A DNA stretch of 42,135 nt from Streptomyces sporangiiformans. GTDB lineage: Bacteria; Actinomycetota; Actinomycetes; Streptomycetales; Streptomycetaceae. Location of the stretch: the NCBI RefSeq assembly GCF_005768555.2, contig NZ_VCHX02000338.1, forward strand, positions 1 to 42,135. Direction: 5' to 3'. The position numbers and the translations under genes are program-made. The notes under the pieces are model-generated. The model was given only the letters and a program-made list of their open reading frames with translations. It searched no databases and was not told the origin of the DNA. Positions 1-7,296 of this stretch are shown here, in pieces (the stretch's first letter is position 1; every line of letters begins with the position of its first letter).

Positions 1-336
1 GTCGAGGACGCCGTCGTGTTCGTCAAGGGCCGCCTCGACAAACGCGAAGACGTCCCCCGCCTGGTCGCCATGGAACTCCAGGTCCCGGATCTGTCGAACG
101 CGGGCACCAACGCGCCCGTGATCCTGACGATTCCGGCGCTGAAGGTCACGCCGCCCATGGTCAGCCGGCTCGGTGAGATCCTCAGCCACCACAAGGGCGA
201 GAGCGAGGTGCGCATCAAGTTGCAGGGCCCGCGCAAGACCACGGTGTTGCGGCTCGACCGGCACCGGGTGAAGCCGGACGCCTCCCTCTACGGTGATCTG
301 AAGGTGCTGCTCGGGCCGTCCTGCCTCGCGGGCTGA
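1..336 (+). CDS. dnaE: DNA polymerase III alpha subunit, C-terminal end (partial)
   Basis: The reading frame is open from base 1 to the stop at 334-336, so only the last 111 residues are present and the start lies outside the window. The fragment (VEDAVVFVKGRLDKREDVPR near its start, then a beta-rich stretch and a GPRKTTVLRLDRHRV segment) matches the OB-fold and C-terminal tail of actinobacterial replicative DnaE. That part binds single-stranded DNA and the sliding clamp; the catalytic palm lies upstream. A perfect hairpin 19 bases after the stop fits the end of a transcription unit. The family call rests on this short tail and on the known position of dnaE upstream of the his genes in streptomycetes. 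Confidence 0.85.
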   Translation, partial: VEDAVVFVKGRLDKREDVPRLVAMELQVPDLSNAGTNAPVILTIPALKVTPPMVSRLGEILSHHKGESEVRIKLQGPRKTTVLRLDRHRVKPDASLYGDLKVLLGPSCLAG

Positions 337-354
337 ATCGGCGGTCGACCACAC

Positions 355-385
355 GAGGGGCGCATCCATGGCGGATGCGCCCCTC
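355..385 (+). terminator. Stem-loop terminator after dnaE
   Basis: A perfect 13-bp inverted repeat (GAGGGGCGCATCC at 355-367 and its complement at 373-385) with a 5-base loop lies between the dnaE stop and the convergent 59-residue gene. There is only a TT after the stem, as is usual for Streptomyces. It could serve both strands. Confidence 0.8.
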
Positions 386-421
386 TTGGTGTGCCTGGGC
401 CTACCGTCCGCTGCCCTGGCT

Positions 422-601
422 TCAGTTGTGGCCGAAGCGTTTCTGGCGCTTGCGGGCGGTATCAGTGGGGCCGTCCTGAGTCAGGGCCTGTATCGCCTGT
501 TGAGCCTCGGGCGATGCGCTGCGTGACTGCTCCTGCGCCTGGTCGGGCTGCGAGGCGGGGTTCTGGCGGGCGCTCTGCTTGCGGTTCTTGTTCTTGGCCA
601 T
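422..601 (-). CDS. Small basic, Gln-rich hypothetical protein (59 aa)
   Basis: A 59-residue protein that starts MAKNKNRKQSARQNPASQ and ends RKRQKRFGHN. Both ends are Lys/Arg/Asn-rich and the middle is Gln/Ala/Ser-rich, with no membrane segment or cysteine. The start is well supported: AGGAGG at 611-616 sits 9 bases upstream of the ATG at 599-601. The frame stays open much further upstream only because of high G+C. Small proteins of this look are common in Streptomyces genomes and I know no assigned function; a nucleic-acid-binding role is only a guess from the charge. It is transcribed divergently from the NYN gene and converges on dnaE. Confidence 0.7.
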   Translation of the reverse strand: MAKNKNRKQSARQNPASQPDQAQEQSRSASPEAQQAIQALTQDGPTDTARKRQKRFGHN

Positions 602-654
602 GGTGATCTGCCTCCTGTGGGTTACCTGGGGGTCAGGGCCGGGACCAGACTCAC

Positions 655-664
655 ATATGCATAT
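655..664. promoter_or_regulatory. AT-rich palindrome in a divergent promoter region
   Basis: ATATGCATAT is a perfect 10-bp palindrome inside the only A/T-rich patch (about 650-700) of the 225-bp divergent intergenic region between the 59-residue gene and the NYN gene. The position suits a promoter or operator for one or both genes. No clear -35/-10 pair was assigned. Confidence 0.3.
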
Positions 665-826
665 AGAGCACGCATTTCGGAGAATTACCGTGCGTAATAA
701 GGCTCGTCGGAGAGCGAACCTCCGATACGCCACGCCGAAGATCGAGTTCCGGCCGTTAACCTCCGCGCCGTCGGGCAGACTCGAAGGAAGCCCGAAGCAA
801 ACTTCCCGGGAAAGAGGGTGGATCGC

Positions 827-2056
827 GTGGACCGCTGCATCGTCCTGGTGGACGCCGGGTATCTGCTCGGGGCTGCCGCCAGTCTCCTTGCCGGGGAGCC
901 TTCGAGGTCCCGGATCACCGTCGATCACGCGGCCCTGATCCAGGGACTGCGCGAGCGCGCAGAGTCCGACACGGAGCGGCCCCTGTTGCGCATCTACTGG
1001 TTCGACGGCGCCCCCGACCGTGTGCCGCAGCCCGAGCACCGCAGGCTGCGCGTGATGCCGCGGGTGACCGTACGCCTGGGCGCGCTGACCCGCAGTGACG
1101 GACGGTGGGCGCAGAAGGGTGTGGACGCCGCCATGCACGCCGAGCTCACCGAGCTGGCACGCAACCGTGCCTGCTCCGACGTGGTGCTGGTGACCGGTGA
1201 CGGTGATCTTCTGCCGGGCATGATGGCCGCCAAGGAGCACGGCGTCGCCGTACATCTGTGGGCCGTGCAGGCCGCCGACGGCGACTACAACCAGTCCGAG
1301 GACCTGGTCGCGGAGGCCGACGAACGCCGCGTGCTGGACCGGGCCTGGATCACCAAGGCCGTCCACGCCAAGGATCTCGGCGGGACCTGCGCCCCGCCGC
1401 CCGCGCCGCGGCCCGAGATCGCCGCGATCCTCTCCGCGCCGCTGCCCGAGTCCGCGATGCCCTCCAGGGGCGAACGGAACGCGCGGGAACCGGAGCACAC
1501 ACAGGCGGCGGTGAGCGGGAACGGTACGGAGGAGCGGGTGCCGGCCGCGAAGGGGGTGCCGACGCCGAAGGACCTGGCGGCGCTGCGCGGGCCCGGCACG
1601 CAGGCAGCTCAGCACCCCGCTCAGCACCCCGCCAACGCGACGTTGCGCTGGTCGTCCGACAAGGGGTGGGTGGACCGGCCCGGGGTCGCCGGGGAGACCG
1701 CGGACGCCGCGTCCCTGCCCACGCTCGCGCAGCTCACGACGGCCGAGCAGCGGTGGGCCGACCGTGAGGAGGACATCACGACGGTGGGCGGCGACCCGTA
1801 CGAGGTCGGACAGGTGTTCGCACGGCGGTGGATGGGGCGGCTGTCGGACCAGGCCCACCTGCAGAAGCTCTCGACGATGTATCCGCGGGTGCCGCACCGG
1901 ATCGACGGCGAGCTGCTGCGGTACGCGGCCCGGTTCGGGCTCCTCGCGCACAAGGACGACCAGATCGACGAGCACGATCGGTATGCGATCCGGGCCGGGT
2001 TCTGGCGGGAGATCGATGTACGGACCGCCGCCGAGCACGCTCCCGCGGGTGAGTGA
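827..2056 (+). CDS. NYN (PIN-like) domain protein
   Basis: About 409 residues. Residues 1-160 form a NYN/LabA-type nuclease fold: Asp9 in IVLVDAGYLL, Asp100 in KGVDAAMH, and Asp125/Asp127 in LVTGDGDLLPG are the acidic residues that bind Mg in this fold, so RNA cleavage is the family expectation. Residues about 185-320 are a Pro/Ala/Gly-rich linker. The last 90 residues are a helical domain containing RRWMGRLSDQ and the TMYPRVPHRID region. GTG at 827 is preferred to GTG at 818 because AAGAGGG at 812-818 is properly spaced only from 827. RNA substrate and cellular role are unknown. The gene stands alone between dnaE and an ABC transporter. Confidence 0.75.
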   Translation: MDRCIVLVDAGYLLGAAASLLAGEPSRSRITVDHAALIQGLRERAESDTERPLLRIYWFDGAPDRVPQPEHRRLRVMPRVTVRLGALTRSDGRWAQKGVDAAMHAELTELARNRACSDVVLVTGDGDLLPGMMAAKEHGVAVHLWAVQAADGDYNQSEDLVAEADERRVLDRAWITKAVHAKDLGGTCAPPPAPRPEIAAILSAPLPESAMPSRGERNAREPEHTQAAVSGNGTEERVPAAKGVPTPKDLAALRGPGTQAAQHPAQHPANATLRWSSDKGWVDRPGVAGETADAASLPTLAQLTTAEQRWADREEDITTVGGDPYEVGQVFARRWMGRLSDQAHLQKLSTMYPRVPHRIDGELLRYAARFGLLAHKDDQIDEHDRYAIRAGFWREIDVRTAAEHAPAGE

Positions 2057-2162
2057 ATTCGTCCTGGCGGCACGTCCGGACACACGTTCTGTGGTTACTC
2101 GCCGTTTCCACGGATATGCACCTCTGTTCCGCCCCGAGCGTGGTTCCCCGTCGGGGACCCCG

Positions 2163-2168
2163 TAGTCT
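2163..2168 (+). promoter_or_regulatory. Candidate -10 box for leaderless ABC ATPase mRNA
   Basis: TAGTCT lies 8 bases upstream of the GTG at 2177, and no Shine-Dalgarno sequence intervenes. In streptomycetes a TANNNT hexamer at this distance from the start codon is typical of leaderless transcripts. The -35 is unclear (TGGTTC at 2141-2146 would give a 16-base spacer). Confidence 0.4.
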
Positions 2169-2176
2169 CGTTCCTC

Positions 2177-3208
2177 GTGAGTACGCGCACCGCACAGGCA
2201 GCCCGCAACGGGCACGGTGGGGATGTCGTGTGCGCGGTGCGGGATCTGACCAAGACCTATCCGGCCGTGCGCGGGCGGCGCGGGGCGCCCGGGACACCCG
2301 AGGTGCGGGCCACGCACGGCGTGCGGCTCGACATCCAGCGCGGAGAGGTCTTCGGGCTGCTGGGGCCGAACGGCGCCGGGAAGTCCACCCTCGTACGGCA
2401 GCTGACCGGCCTGATGCGCCCCGACCGCGGCAGCGTCGAGATCCTCGGGCACGACATCGTGCGCCATCCCGAGCGGGCGGCGCGGATTCTCGCGTACCTC
2501 GGGCAGGAGTCCACCGCGCTCGACGAGCTGACCGTCTCGCTCGCCACGGAGACCACCGGTCGGCTGCGCGGGCTCGATGTGCGCAGCGCGCGGGCCGAGC
2601 GGGACGCGGTGCTCGAAGAGCTGGGGCTCACCTCGCTCGCCTCACGCCCGCTGAGGAAGCTGTCCGGCGGACAGCGCAGGCTCGCCTGCTTCGCGGCGAC
2701 GCTCGTGGGGGAACGGCCGCTGCTCGTCCTCGACGAGCCGACCACGGGCATGGACCCGGTCGCCCGCCGGGCCGTCTGGGGCGCGGTCGACCGGCGGCGG
2801 GCCGAGCGCGGTACGACGGTCCTCCTGGTCACCCACAACGTCATCGAGGCGGAGACGGTCCTCGACCGCGTCGCCGTGCTCGACCAGGGCCGCGTCATCG
2901 CCTGCGACACCCCGGCCGGGCTGAAGGAGAAGGTCGCGGGCGAGGTGCGGGTCGAGCTCGTCTGGCGCGAGCACGCACCCCTGGACATCCCCGAGGTCGC
3001 CGCCCTGCGCGACCGCGCCGTCGAGTCCGGGCGCCGCTGGGTACTGCGCCTCGCCCCGGAGGAGGCCCGCGCGGCCGTCGCCGCCGTCACCGGCGGCGCC
3101 GCCTTCTCGGCCCTGGACGACTTCACACTCGCCACGCCGAGCCTCGAAGACGTGTACCTGGCGCTGGGCGGGAGCGCCGGCAACGTACGAGGGCTGGTGA
3201 AGGCCTGA
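2177..3208 (+). CDS. ABC transporter ATP-binding protein (ABC-2 type exporter)
   Basis: A 343-residue ATPase with a complete nucleotide-binding domain: Walker A GPNGAGKST (63-71), Q-loop around YLGQES (107-112), signature LSGGQ (162-166), Walker B LLVLDE (182-187), and H-loop His220 in LLVTHN. The last 100 residues are the regulatory extension seen in DrrA/CcmA-like exporters. The next gene, 80 bases on, is its membrane partner, so the pair should form a homodimeric or heterodimeric exporter. Substrate unknown; drug or lipid efflux is the family norm. The GTG start has no ribosome-binding site and may be leaderless. Confidence 0.9.
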   Translation: MSTRTAQAARNGHGGDVVCAVRDLTKTYPAVRGRRGAPGTPEVRATHGVRLDIQRGEVFGLLGPNGAGKSTLVRQLTGLMRPDRGSVEILGHDIVRHPERAARILAYLGQESTALDELTVSLATETTGRLRGLDVRSARAERDAVLEELGLTSLASRPLRKLSGGQRRLACFAATLVGERPLLVLDEPTTGMDPVARRAVWGAVDRRRAERGTTVLLVTHNVIEAETVLDRVAVLDQGRVIACDTPAGLKEKVAGEVRVELVWREHAPLDIPEVAALRDRAVESGRRWVLRLAPEEARAAVAAVTGGAAFSALDDFTLATPSLEDVYLALGGSAGNVRGLVKA

Positions 3209-3288
3209 GTGGGTGAAGGCGTGAGTGTTCGGGCCTTCGTGGCCGTACGGAACAGGACGACAGCAGAAGCGAACAGGAGCCGCTCGAC

Positions 3289-4113
3289 GTGAGTGTCGTA
3301 CCCGCCGAGGTCCTGCCGGGCCGCGCCCTCGCCGTCGAGGACGCCGCCGCGGAAGGAGCCGCCGTGCTCGGACCGCGTGCGCGGCTGTGGCCGGCGCTGG
3401 CCGCCGTCTACCGGGCGCAGCTGTCCCGGGCCCGGGTCGCGCGGATCCCGCTGCTGTTCGTGGCCACCTTCCAGTCCATCGGGATCATGGTCCTGATGCG
3501 CGGGGTGGTGGACGGCGGGGGAGAGGCGCGGGCTGTGGTCGCCGGCTCATCCGTGCTCGTCGTCGCGTTCGTCGCGCTGAACCTGCTCGCCCAGTACTTC
3601 GGGGAGCTGCGCGCCAACGGGGGGCTCGACCACTACGCCACGCTGCCGGTGCCGCCGGCCGCCGTCGTGCTGGGGGCGGCTGCGGCGTACGCCTCCTTCA
3701 CCGTGCCCGGGACCCTGGTCACCGCCGTGGTCGGCTGTGTGCTCTTCCAGCTCCCGCTGGCACATCTGTGGATCCTCGCCGCGGTGATCCCGGTCGCGGG
3801 TGCGGCGCTCGCGGGGCTCGGCGCGGCCCTCGGGCTGCTCGCGCCTCGGCCCGAACTCGCCACATTGCTGGGGCAGTTGGGCATGTCGGCGGCGTTGCTG
3901 CTCGGGGTGCTGCCGCCGGACCGGCTGCCGACGATCCTCCAGTACGCGCGTGACCTGCTGCCGTCCACGTACGGCGTCGAAGCCTTCGGGCTGACCTTCG
4001 GGGCGAGCCCCGACTGGGGTGTCGTCGTGCTCGACCTCGCCGTGTGTGCGGGCGTCGGGGTCGCCTCGCTGGCCGTCGCGACGTGGGCGTATCGCCGGGC
4101 TGCCGTCCGGTGA
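3289..4113 (+). CDS. ABC-2 type transporter permease
   Basis: A 274-residue integral membrane protein. After about 60 cytoplasmic residues come roughly six hydrophobic segments, beginning near RIPLLFVATFQSIGIMVLM, with Ala/Leu/Val-rich helices through to the C-terminus. The loop with YFGELRANGGLDHYATLPVP is typical of the ABC-2 permease coupling region. AGGAG at about 3275 precedes the GTG start at 3289. It should act with the ATPase encoded just upstream. No substrate can be inferred from the sequence. Confidence 0.85.
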   Translation: MSVVPAEVLPGRALAVEDAAAEGAAVLGPRARLWPALAAVYRAQLSRARVARIPLLFVATFQSIGIMVLMRGVVDGGGEARAVVAGSSVLVVAFVALNLLAQYFGELRANGGLDHYATLPVPPAAVVLGAAAAYASFTVPGTLVTAVVGCVLFQLPLAHLWILAAVIPVAGAALAGLGAALGLLAPRPELATLLGQLGMSAALLLGVLPPDRLPTILQYARDLLPSTYGVEAFGLTFGASPDWGVVVLDLAVCAGVGVASLAVATWAYRRAAVR

Positions 4114-4141
4114 CGCGATTGCCGGGAGAGCCTGGCACGAT

Positions 4142-4849
4142 GTGAGGGTGACCGCACCGCTGACTCCGCCTCCACCGCCGCACGACCAGTCTCCGCACCA
4201 GCAGCCTGGGCACGCGCAGTCCGCGCACCAGCAGTCGGGGCATCACGCCTGGCAGGCGTCGCCCGTCGCCGGTGTGGGCGGGCCCGTCGGACCCGTCGGA
4301 TATCAGCAGGAGGACGGCCCCGGGATGAAGACCGAAGTGCGGGAGGCCGCCGTCATCACGATCGCGATGACGATCACAGGGCTGCTGCTCGGCGTCCTGT
4401 GGTGGTGGCTGGCTCCTGAGGTGCCGCTGGTCTCGGACGGCTCCGTGGTCTTTCTCAAGGACACGGAGGGGGAGCAGGCCATCGGGGTGGACGGGACGTT
4501 CACCCTGCTCGCGCTCGGGTTCGGCCTGGTCAGCGCGCTGATCGTGTTCTTGATGCGGCGGCGTGGAGGCGTCCCTGTCGTTGTCGCGCTCACGCTCGGC
4601 GGTGTGCTGGGCTCACTGGTCGCCTGGCGGCTCGGGATCTGGCTCGGGCCCACGCAGGATGTGGCGGCACACGCCAAGGAAGTGGGCAAGGGCGTCACGT
4701 TCGCCGCGCCGCTGGAGCTCGGGGCCAAGGGGGCGTTGCTGGCCTGGTCCGTTGCGGCGCTGCTGGTGCATCTCGGGCTGACGGCGTTGTTCGGGCCGCG
4801 GGATCCTGATCCGTATCAGCAGAACCTGTACGACGGGCCTCCGGCGTAG
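4142..4849 (+). CDS. DUF2567-like small membrane protein with His/Gln-rich N-terminus
   Basis: About 235 residues. The N-terminal 55 residues are Pro/His/Gln-rich low complexity (clusters PPPPPHDQ, PHQQPGH, SAHQQSGHH), followed by about four transmembrane helices starting at VITIAMTITGLLLGVLWWW and ending before FGPRDPDPYQQN. This matches the actinobacterial DUF2567 arrangement from memory; function unknown. GTG at 4142 and at 4148 are both in frame. GGGAG at 4124-4128 is nearer the first, so 4142 was chosen. The His-rich tail could bind metal, but it may be only a disordered segment. It follows the ABC permease by 28 bases and may share its transcript. Confidence 0.65.
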   Translation: MRVTAPLTPPPPPHDQSPHQQPGHAQSAHQQSGHHAWQASPVAGVGGPVGPVGYQQEDGPGMKTEVREAAVITIAMTITGLLLGVLWWWLAPEVPLVSDGSVVFLKDTEGEQAIGVDGTFTLLALGFGLVSALIVFLMRRRGGVPVVVALTLGGVLGSLVAWRLGIWLGPTQDVAAHAKEVGKGVTFAAPLELGAKGALLAWSVAALLVHLGLTALFGPRDPDPYQQNLYDGPPA

Positions 4850-4883
4850 GGCGGAAGCCCGCGCGGGGTGGGCCACAGGGGAT

Positions 4884-4940
4884 TTCGCCCCCGCCGCCCC
4901 TACCCATTCCCATCCCCTGGGGCTCCGCCCCAGACCCCGC
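4884..4940. repeat. Dispersed Streptomyces intergenic element, copy 1
   Basis: The segment begins with a 22-base block (TTCGCCCCCGCCGCCCCTAC plus two C) identical to 42053-42074. It continues to a small hairpin CTGGGGC-tcc-GCCCCAG followed by ACCCC. The same order of parts occurs at 42053-42117. Elements of this look are scattered at gene ends across Streptomyces chromosomes. Here it opens the long repeat array that follows. Confidence 0.75.
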
Positions 4941-5935
4941 CTTGGGGCTGTGCCCCAGGCCTCGCCCTGGGGCACCGCCCCAGGCCCTCGTCCGGGGGGG
5001 TGCCTCAGGCTCCGTCGGGGGTCTGGCCCAGGTCCTGTCCGAGGTGTTGCGCCAGGCTCCGTCAGGGGGTCTCGCCCGGGTCCTGTCCGGCGTGCTGCCT
5101 CATGTCCGTCAGGTCTGGCCCAAGCCCTGTTCTGGGGGGCTGGCCCAGGCCCTGCCTTGGGCGTTTGCTTCAGGCCCTGTCTCTGGGGATGCCGTCCCAT
5201 GCTCCGTCCGGAGGTGCTGCCGCAGGCCCCGTCCGGGGGCTCCGTCTCGGTCACCTTCGGGGGTGCTGATTCGGGCCTGTCCGGGGTGCTGTCTCGGGTC
5301 TCATTCCCGGGGGTTGCCGCAGGCCCCTCTCCGGGGTGCTGTCTCGGGTCCCGTCCCGTCCGGGGGGGGTGCTGTCCCAGGCTCCGTCGGGGGGCGATCG
5401 CGGTTGGGTCCCCCGGCGGGCGGGTGTCCGCCCGGCCGATGTCCGTCGGAGACCTGTCGGATTCGCTCATCGCAGCCTTCTTCTGCCGCCCGGGGGCGCC
5501 TGGGCGTGCCGGGCCGTTCCGCCGATCTGGACCTGGAGTACGGCGTGGCGACCCAGGCCCTGTCCGGGGTGTTGCCTCAGATCGCGTTCCGGGGGCGCTG
5601 GCCCAGGCTCCGTCTGGGGGTACTGGCCCGCCCCGTCGGGGGCTCTGGCCCAGGCCCTGTCCGGGGTGCTGCCTCAGGTCCCGTTCCGGGGGCGCCGGCC
5701 CAGGCTCCGTCTGGGGGTTCTTGCCCAGGTCCCTGTTCGGGGGTTCTGGCCCGCCCCGTCGGAGGGCTGGCCCAGGCCCTGTCCGGGGTTCTGCCCCAGG
5801 TCCCTGTTCGGGGGCGCTGGCCCAGGCCCTGCCCGGGGCGTTGCCTCAGGTCCCGGTCCGGGGTTCCTGTCTCAGGGCCCGTCTGGGGGTTGCTGCCCCG
5901 GGCTCCGTCCGTCCGGGGCCTTGCCCCCGGGGCCC
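4932..5935. repeat. Degenerate 24-25 bp tandem repeat array, about 35 units
   Basis: About 1 kb between two genes is built from units of roughly AGGCCCTGTCCGGGGTGCTG plus a closing SCCYC, most 22-27 bp long. Two blocks (about 4932-5395 and 5552-5930) flank a 157-bp unrelated island. The second block has a higher-order pattern: AGGCCCTGTCCGGGGT begins at 5555, 5652 and 5774, so 97- and 122-bp super-units differ by one 25-bp unit. Several frames are open on both strands, but their third codon positions lack the G/C bias of the neighbours and the peptides are mere repeat translations, so I call it non-coding. Each strand is dense in G or C runs. Confidence 0.85.
5395..5551. other. Non-repeat island inside the tandem array
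   Basis: A 157-bp stretch unlike the flanking units. It contains a hairpin (CGGGCGG at 5417-5423 pairing with 5428-5434). On the minus strand it has AGAAGAAGG five bases upstream of an ATG at 5470, reading MSESDRSPTDIGRADTRPPG before running into repeat sequence. This could be the relic of a gene start, an insertion, or unrelated spacer. No domain was recognised. Confidence 0.4.
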
Positions 5936-5938
5936 GCT

Positions 5939-5954
5939 CCTCAAATGGCTGAGG
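5939..5954 (-). terminator. Small stem-loop downstream of ybaK
   Basis: CCTCA at 5939-5943 pairs with TGAGG at 5950-5954 around AATGGC. Together with the flanking TCCTCAAA it resembles the tail of the dispersed Streptomyces gene-end element whose head is at 4884. It lies 16 bases past the ybaK stop and could end that transcript. The stem is short. Confidence 0.35.
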
Positions 5955-5969
5955 GGGCGAGAGTCGGAG

Positions 5970-6488
5970 TCATGGGCGGGCGATGGGGGCCGATACCGCC
6001 TCGGTGAGCTTGGTCAGGTCGTTGGGGGACAGTTCTACTTCGAGGCCGCGGCGGCCCGCCGAGACGCAGATCGTGGTGTGCGTCGAGGCGGAGGAGTCGA
6101 GTACCGTGCGCAGTTTCTTGCGCTGGCCGAGGGGGGAGATGCCGCCGCGGACGTACCCCGTCGTGCGTTCCGCGGCCGCCGGGTCGGCCATCGCGGCGCG
6201 CTTGCCGCCCACCGCTGCCGCCAGGGCCTTCAGGTCGAGTGAACCGGCCACGGGGACGACGGCCACCGTGAGTTCGCCGTCGACGTCCGCGACCAGGGTC
6301 TTGAAGACCCGGTCGGGTGACACACCCGTCGCCTCGGCCGCCTCCTCCCCGTACGACGGGTGAGAGGGGTCGTGCTCGTAGGCGTGGACCGTGTACGGGA
6401 CCCCGGCCGCGGTGAGTGCCACCGTCGCGGGCGTGCCCCCCGGCTGCTGCTGTTTCTTCGACTTCTTCGCCATCAGCTTCTTCGCCAT
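5970..6488 (-). CDS. ybaK: YbaK/EbsC-type aminoacyl-tRNA deacylase (Cys-tRNA(Pro) deacylase)
   Basis: A 172-residue protein. After a Lys-rich leader come the YbaK fold landmarks: TPATVALTAAGVPYTVHAYEHD, the VFKTLVADVDGELTVAVVPV strand with the conserved Lys, the KRAAMADPAAAERTTGYVRGG region split here into AERTTGYVRGGISPLG, and a C-terminal SAGRRGLEVELSPNDL. The family hydrolyses Cys mis-attached to tRNA(Pro), keeping translation accurate in the cytoplasm. The N-terminus carries an in-frame 15-base duplication (MAKKL then MAKKS), giving two ATG codons at 6488 and 6473; AAGAAGG stands only before the first. It is probably co-transcribed with the upstream Lon-domain gene. Confidence 0.85.
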   Translation of the reverse strand: MAKKLMAKKSKKQQQPGGTPATVALTAAGVPYTVHAYEHDPSHPSYGEEAAEATGVSPDRVFKTLVADVDGELTVAVVPVAGSLDLKALAAAVGGKRAAMADPAAAERTTGYVRGGISPLGQRKKLRTVLDSSASTHTTICVSAGRRGLEVELSPNDLTKLTEAVSAPIARP

Positions 6489-6521
6489 CAGCCTTCTTGC
6501 GTACCTCGGTCGTGCGTCGCG

Positions 6522-7262
6522 TCAGTTCAGACTTGTCGGGCTGCGCGTCAGGTCCGCCGCGGGCAGTGACGGCAGATTACGGATGATCGCGGTCTCCGTG
6601 CGCAGCAGTTTCAGCTCCTCGCGCAGACGCGAGGCCGTGTCCGGTGCCTGGAGCAGGCTCTGTTTCGCCGGGACGTCCAGCATCGCCGCGGCCGCGACCA
6701 GGTACGAGACGACGGCCGGCTCGTCCGGCAGCTCGGTCCCGGTCGACAGGGACCGCTCACGGGCTCCGGCCAGCCGCTTCTGGTACTGCCGGAACGCCCG
6801 CAGCACCCCTTCGGCCAGCGCCCCCGCCTCGTCGCCCGGATCCTCCTCCAGCTCCTCCAGCTCGGCCGTCAGAAACGCGCCGGACGCGTCGACCGAGAGC
6901 AGCCGTACCCGGGTCGTCCCGGTGGCCAGAACCTCGAAGCTGCCGTCGGCCCGCTCCCGGATGGTCGCCGCGTCCGCGATGCAGCCCACCTCGTGGAAGG
7001 CCTTCACGGGGTCGTCGCCGAAGCCGGCCGCGGGCCCGCGCTCGGGTACGGCCGTCTGGTCCGGCATGCCGGGTGCGCTCGGCGCGACCTCGTGACCGTC
7101 GCGGATGGCGACGACGGCGAACCGGCGCGGCTCGTCCTCGGGAGACTTCAGCAACTCGCGCATCATCGCGCGGTAGCGCTCCTCGAAAATGTTCAAAGGC
7201 AGCACGAGGCCAGGGAACAGGACGGAGTTCAGGGGAAAGAGCGGGAGCCGGACGGTGGTCAC
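6522..7262 (-). CDS. Stand-alone Lon N-terminal (substrate-binding) domain protein
   Basis: About 246 residues with the Lon N-domain signature at the very start, RLPLFPLNSVLFPGLVLPLN followed by IFEERYRAMMRELL. A beta-rich PUA-like part with ATGTTRVRLLSVD follows, and a helical tail ends near LKLLRTETAIIRNLPSLP. There is no AAA+ or protease domain, and the length is typical of the free-standing actinobacterial form. It presumably binds proteins or partners of a protease; its exact role is not known. GTG at 7262 was chosen because the Lon signature starts four residues later. The nearest purine tract (AGG) is 11 bases away, so the start is not certain. Confidence 0.8.
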   Translation of the reverse strand: MTTVRLPLFPLNSVLFPGLVLPLNIFEERYRAMMRELLKSPEDEPRRFAVVAIRDGHEVAPSAPGMPDQTAVPERGPAAGFGDDPVKAFHEVGCIADAATIRERADGSFEVLATGTTRVRLLSVDASGAFLTAELEELEEDPGDEAGALAEGVLRAFRQYQKRLAGARERSLSTGTELPDEPAVVSYLVAAAAMLDVPAKQSLLQAPDTASRLREELKLLRTETAIIRNLPSLPAADLTRSPTSLN

Positions 7263-7296
7263 GACGCAGAAGCCTAATGGTCGCCGGGCGGGCGGG

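Noticed and set aside
422..2467. A 681-residue minus-strand frame covering the NYN gene and part of the ABC gene
   Set aside because: Only its last 59 codons have a ribosome-binding site and sensible composition; the rest is antisense to two well-supported genes.
4932..5935. CRISPR array
   Set aside because: The units adjoin without unique spacers and vary in length and sequence; no cas gene is near.
4950..6242. A 430-residue plus-strand frame of Gly/Pro/Arg repeats
   Set aside because: It is a translation of the 24-25 bp repeats, continues antisense into ybaK, and lacks third-position G/C bias.
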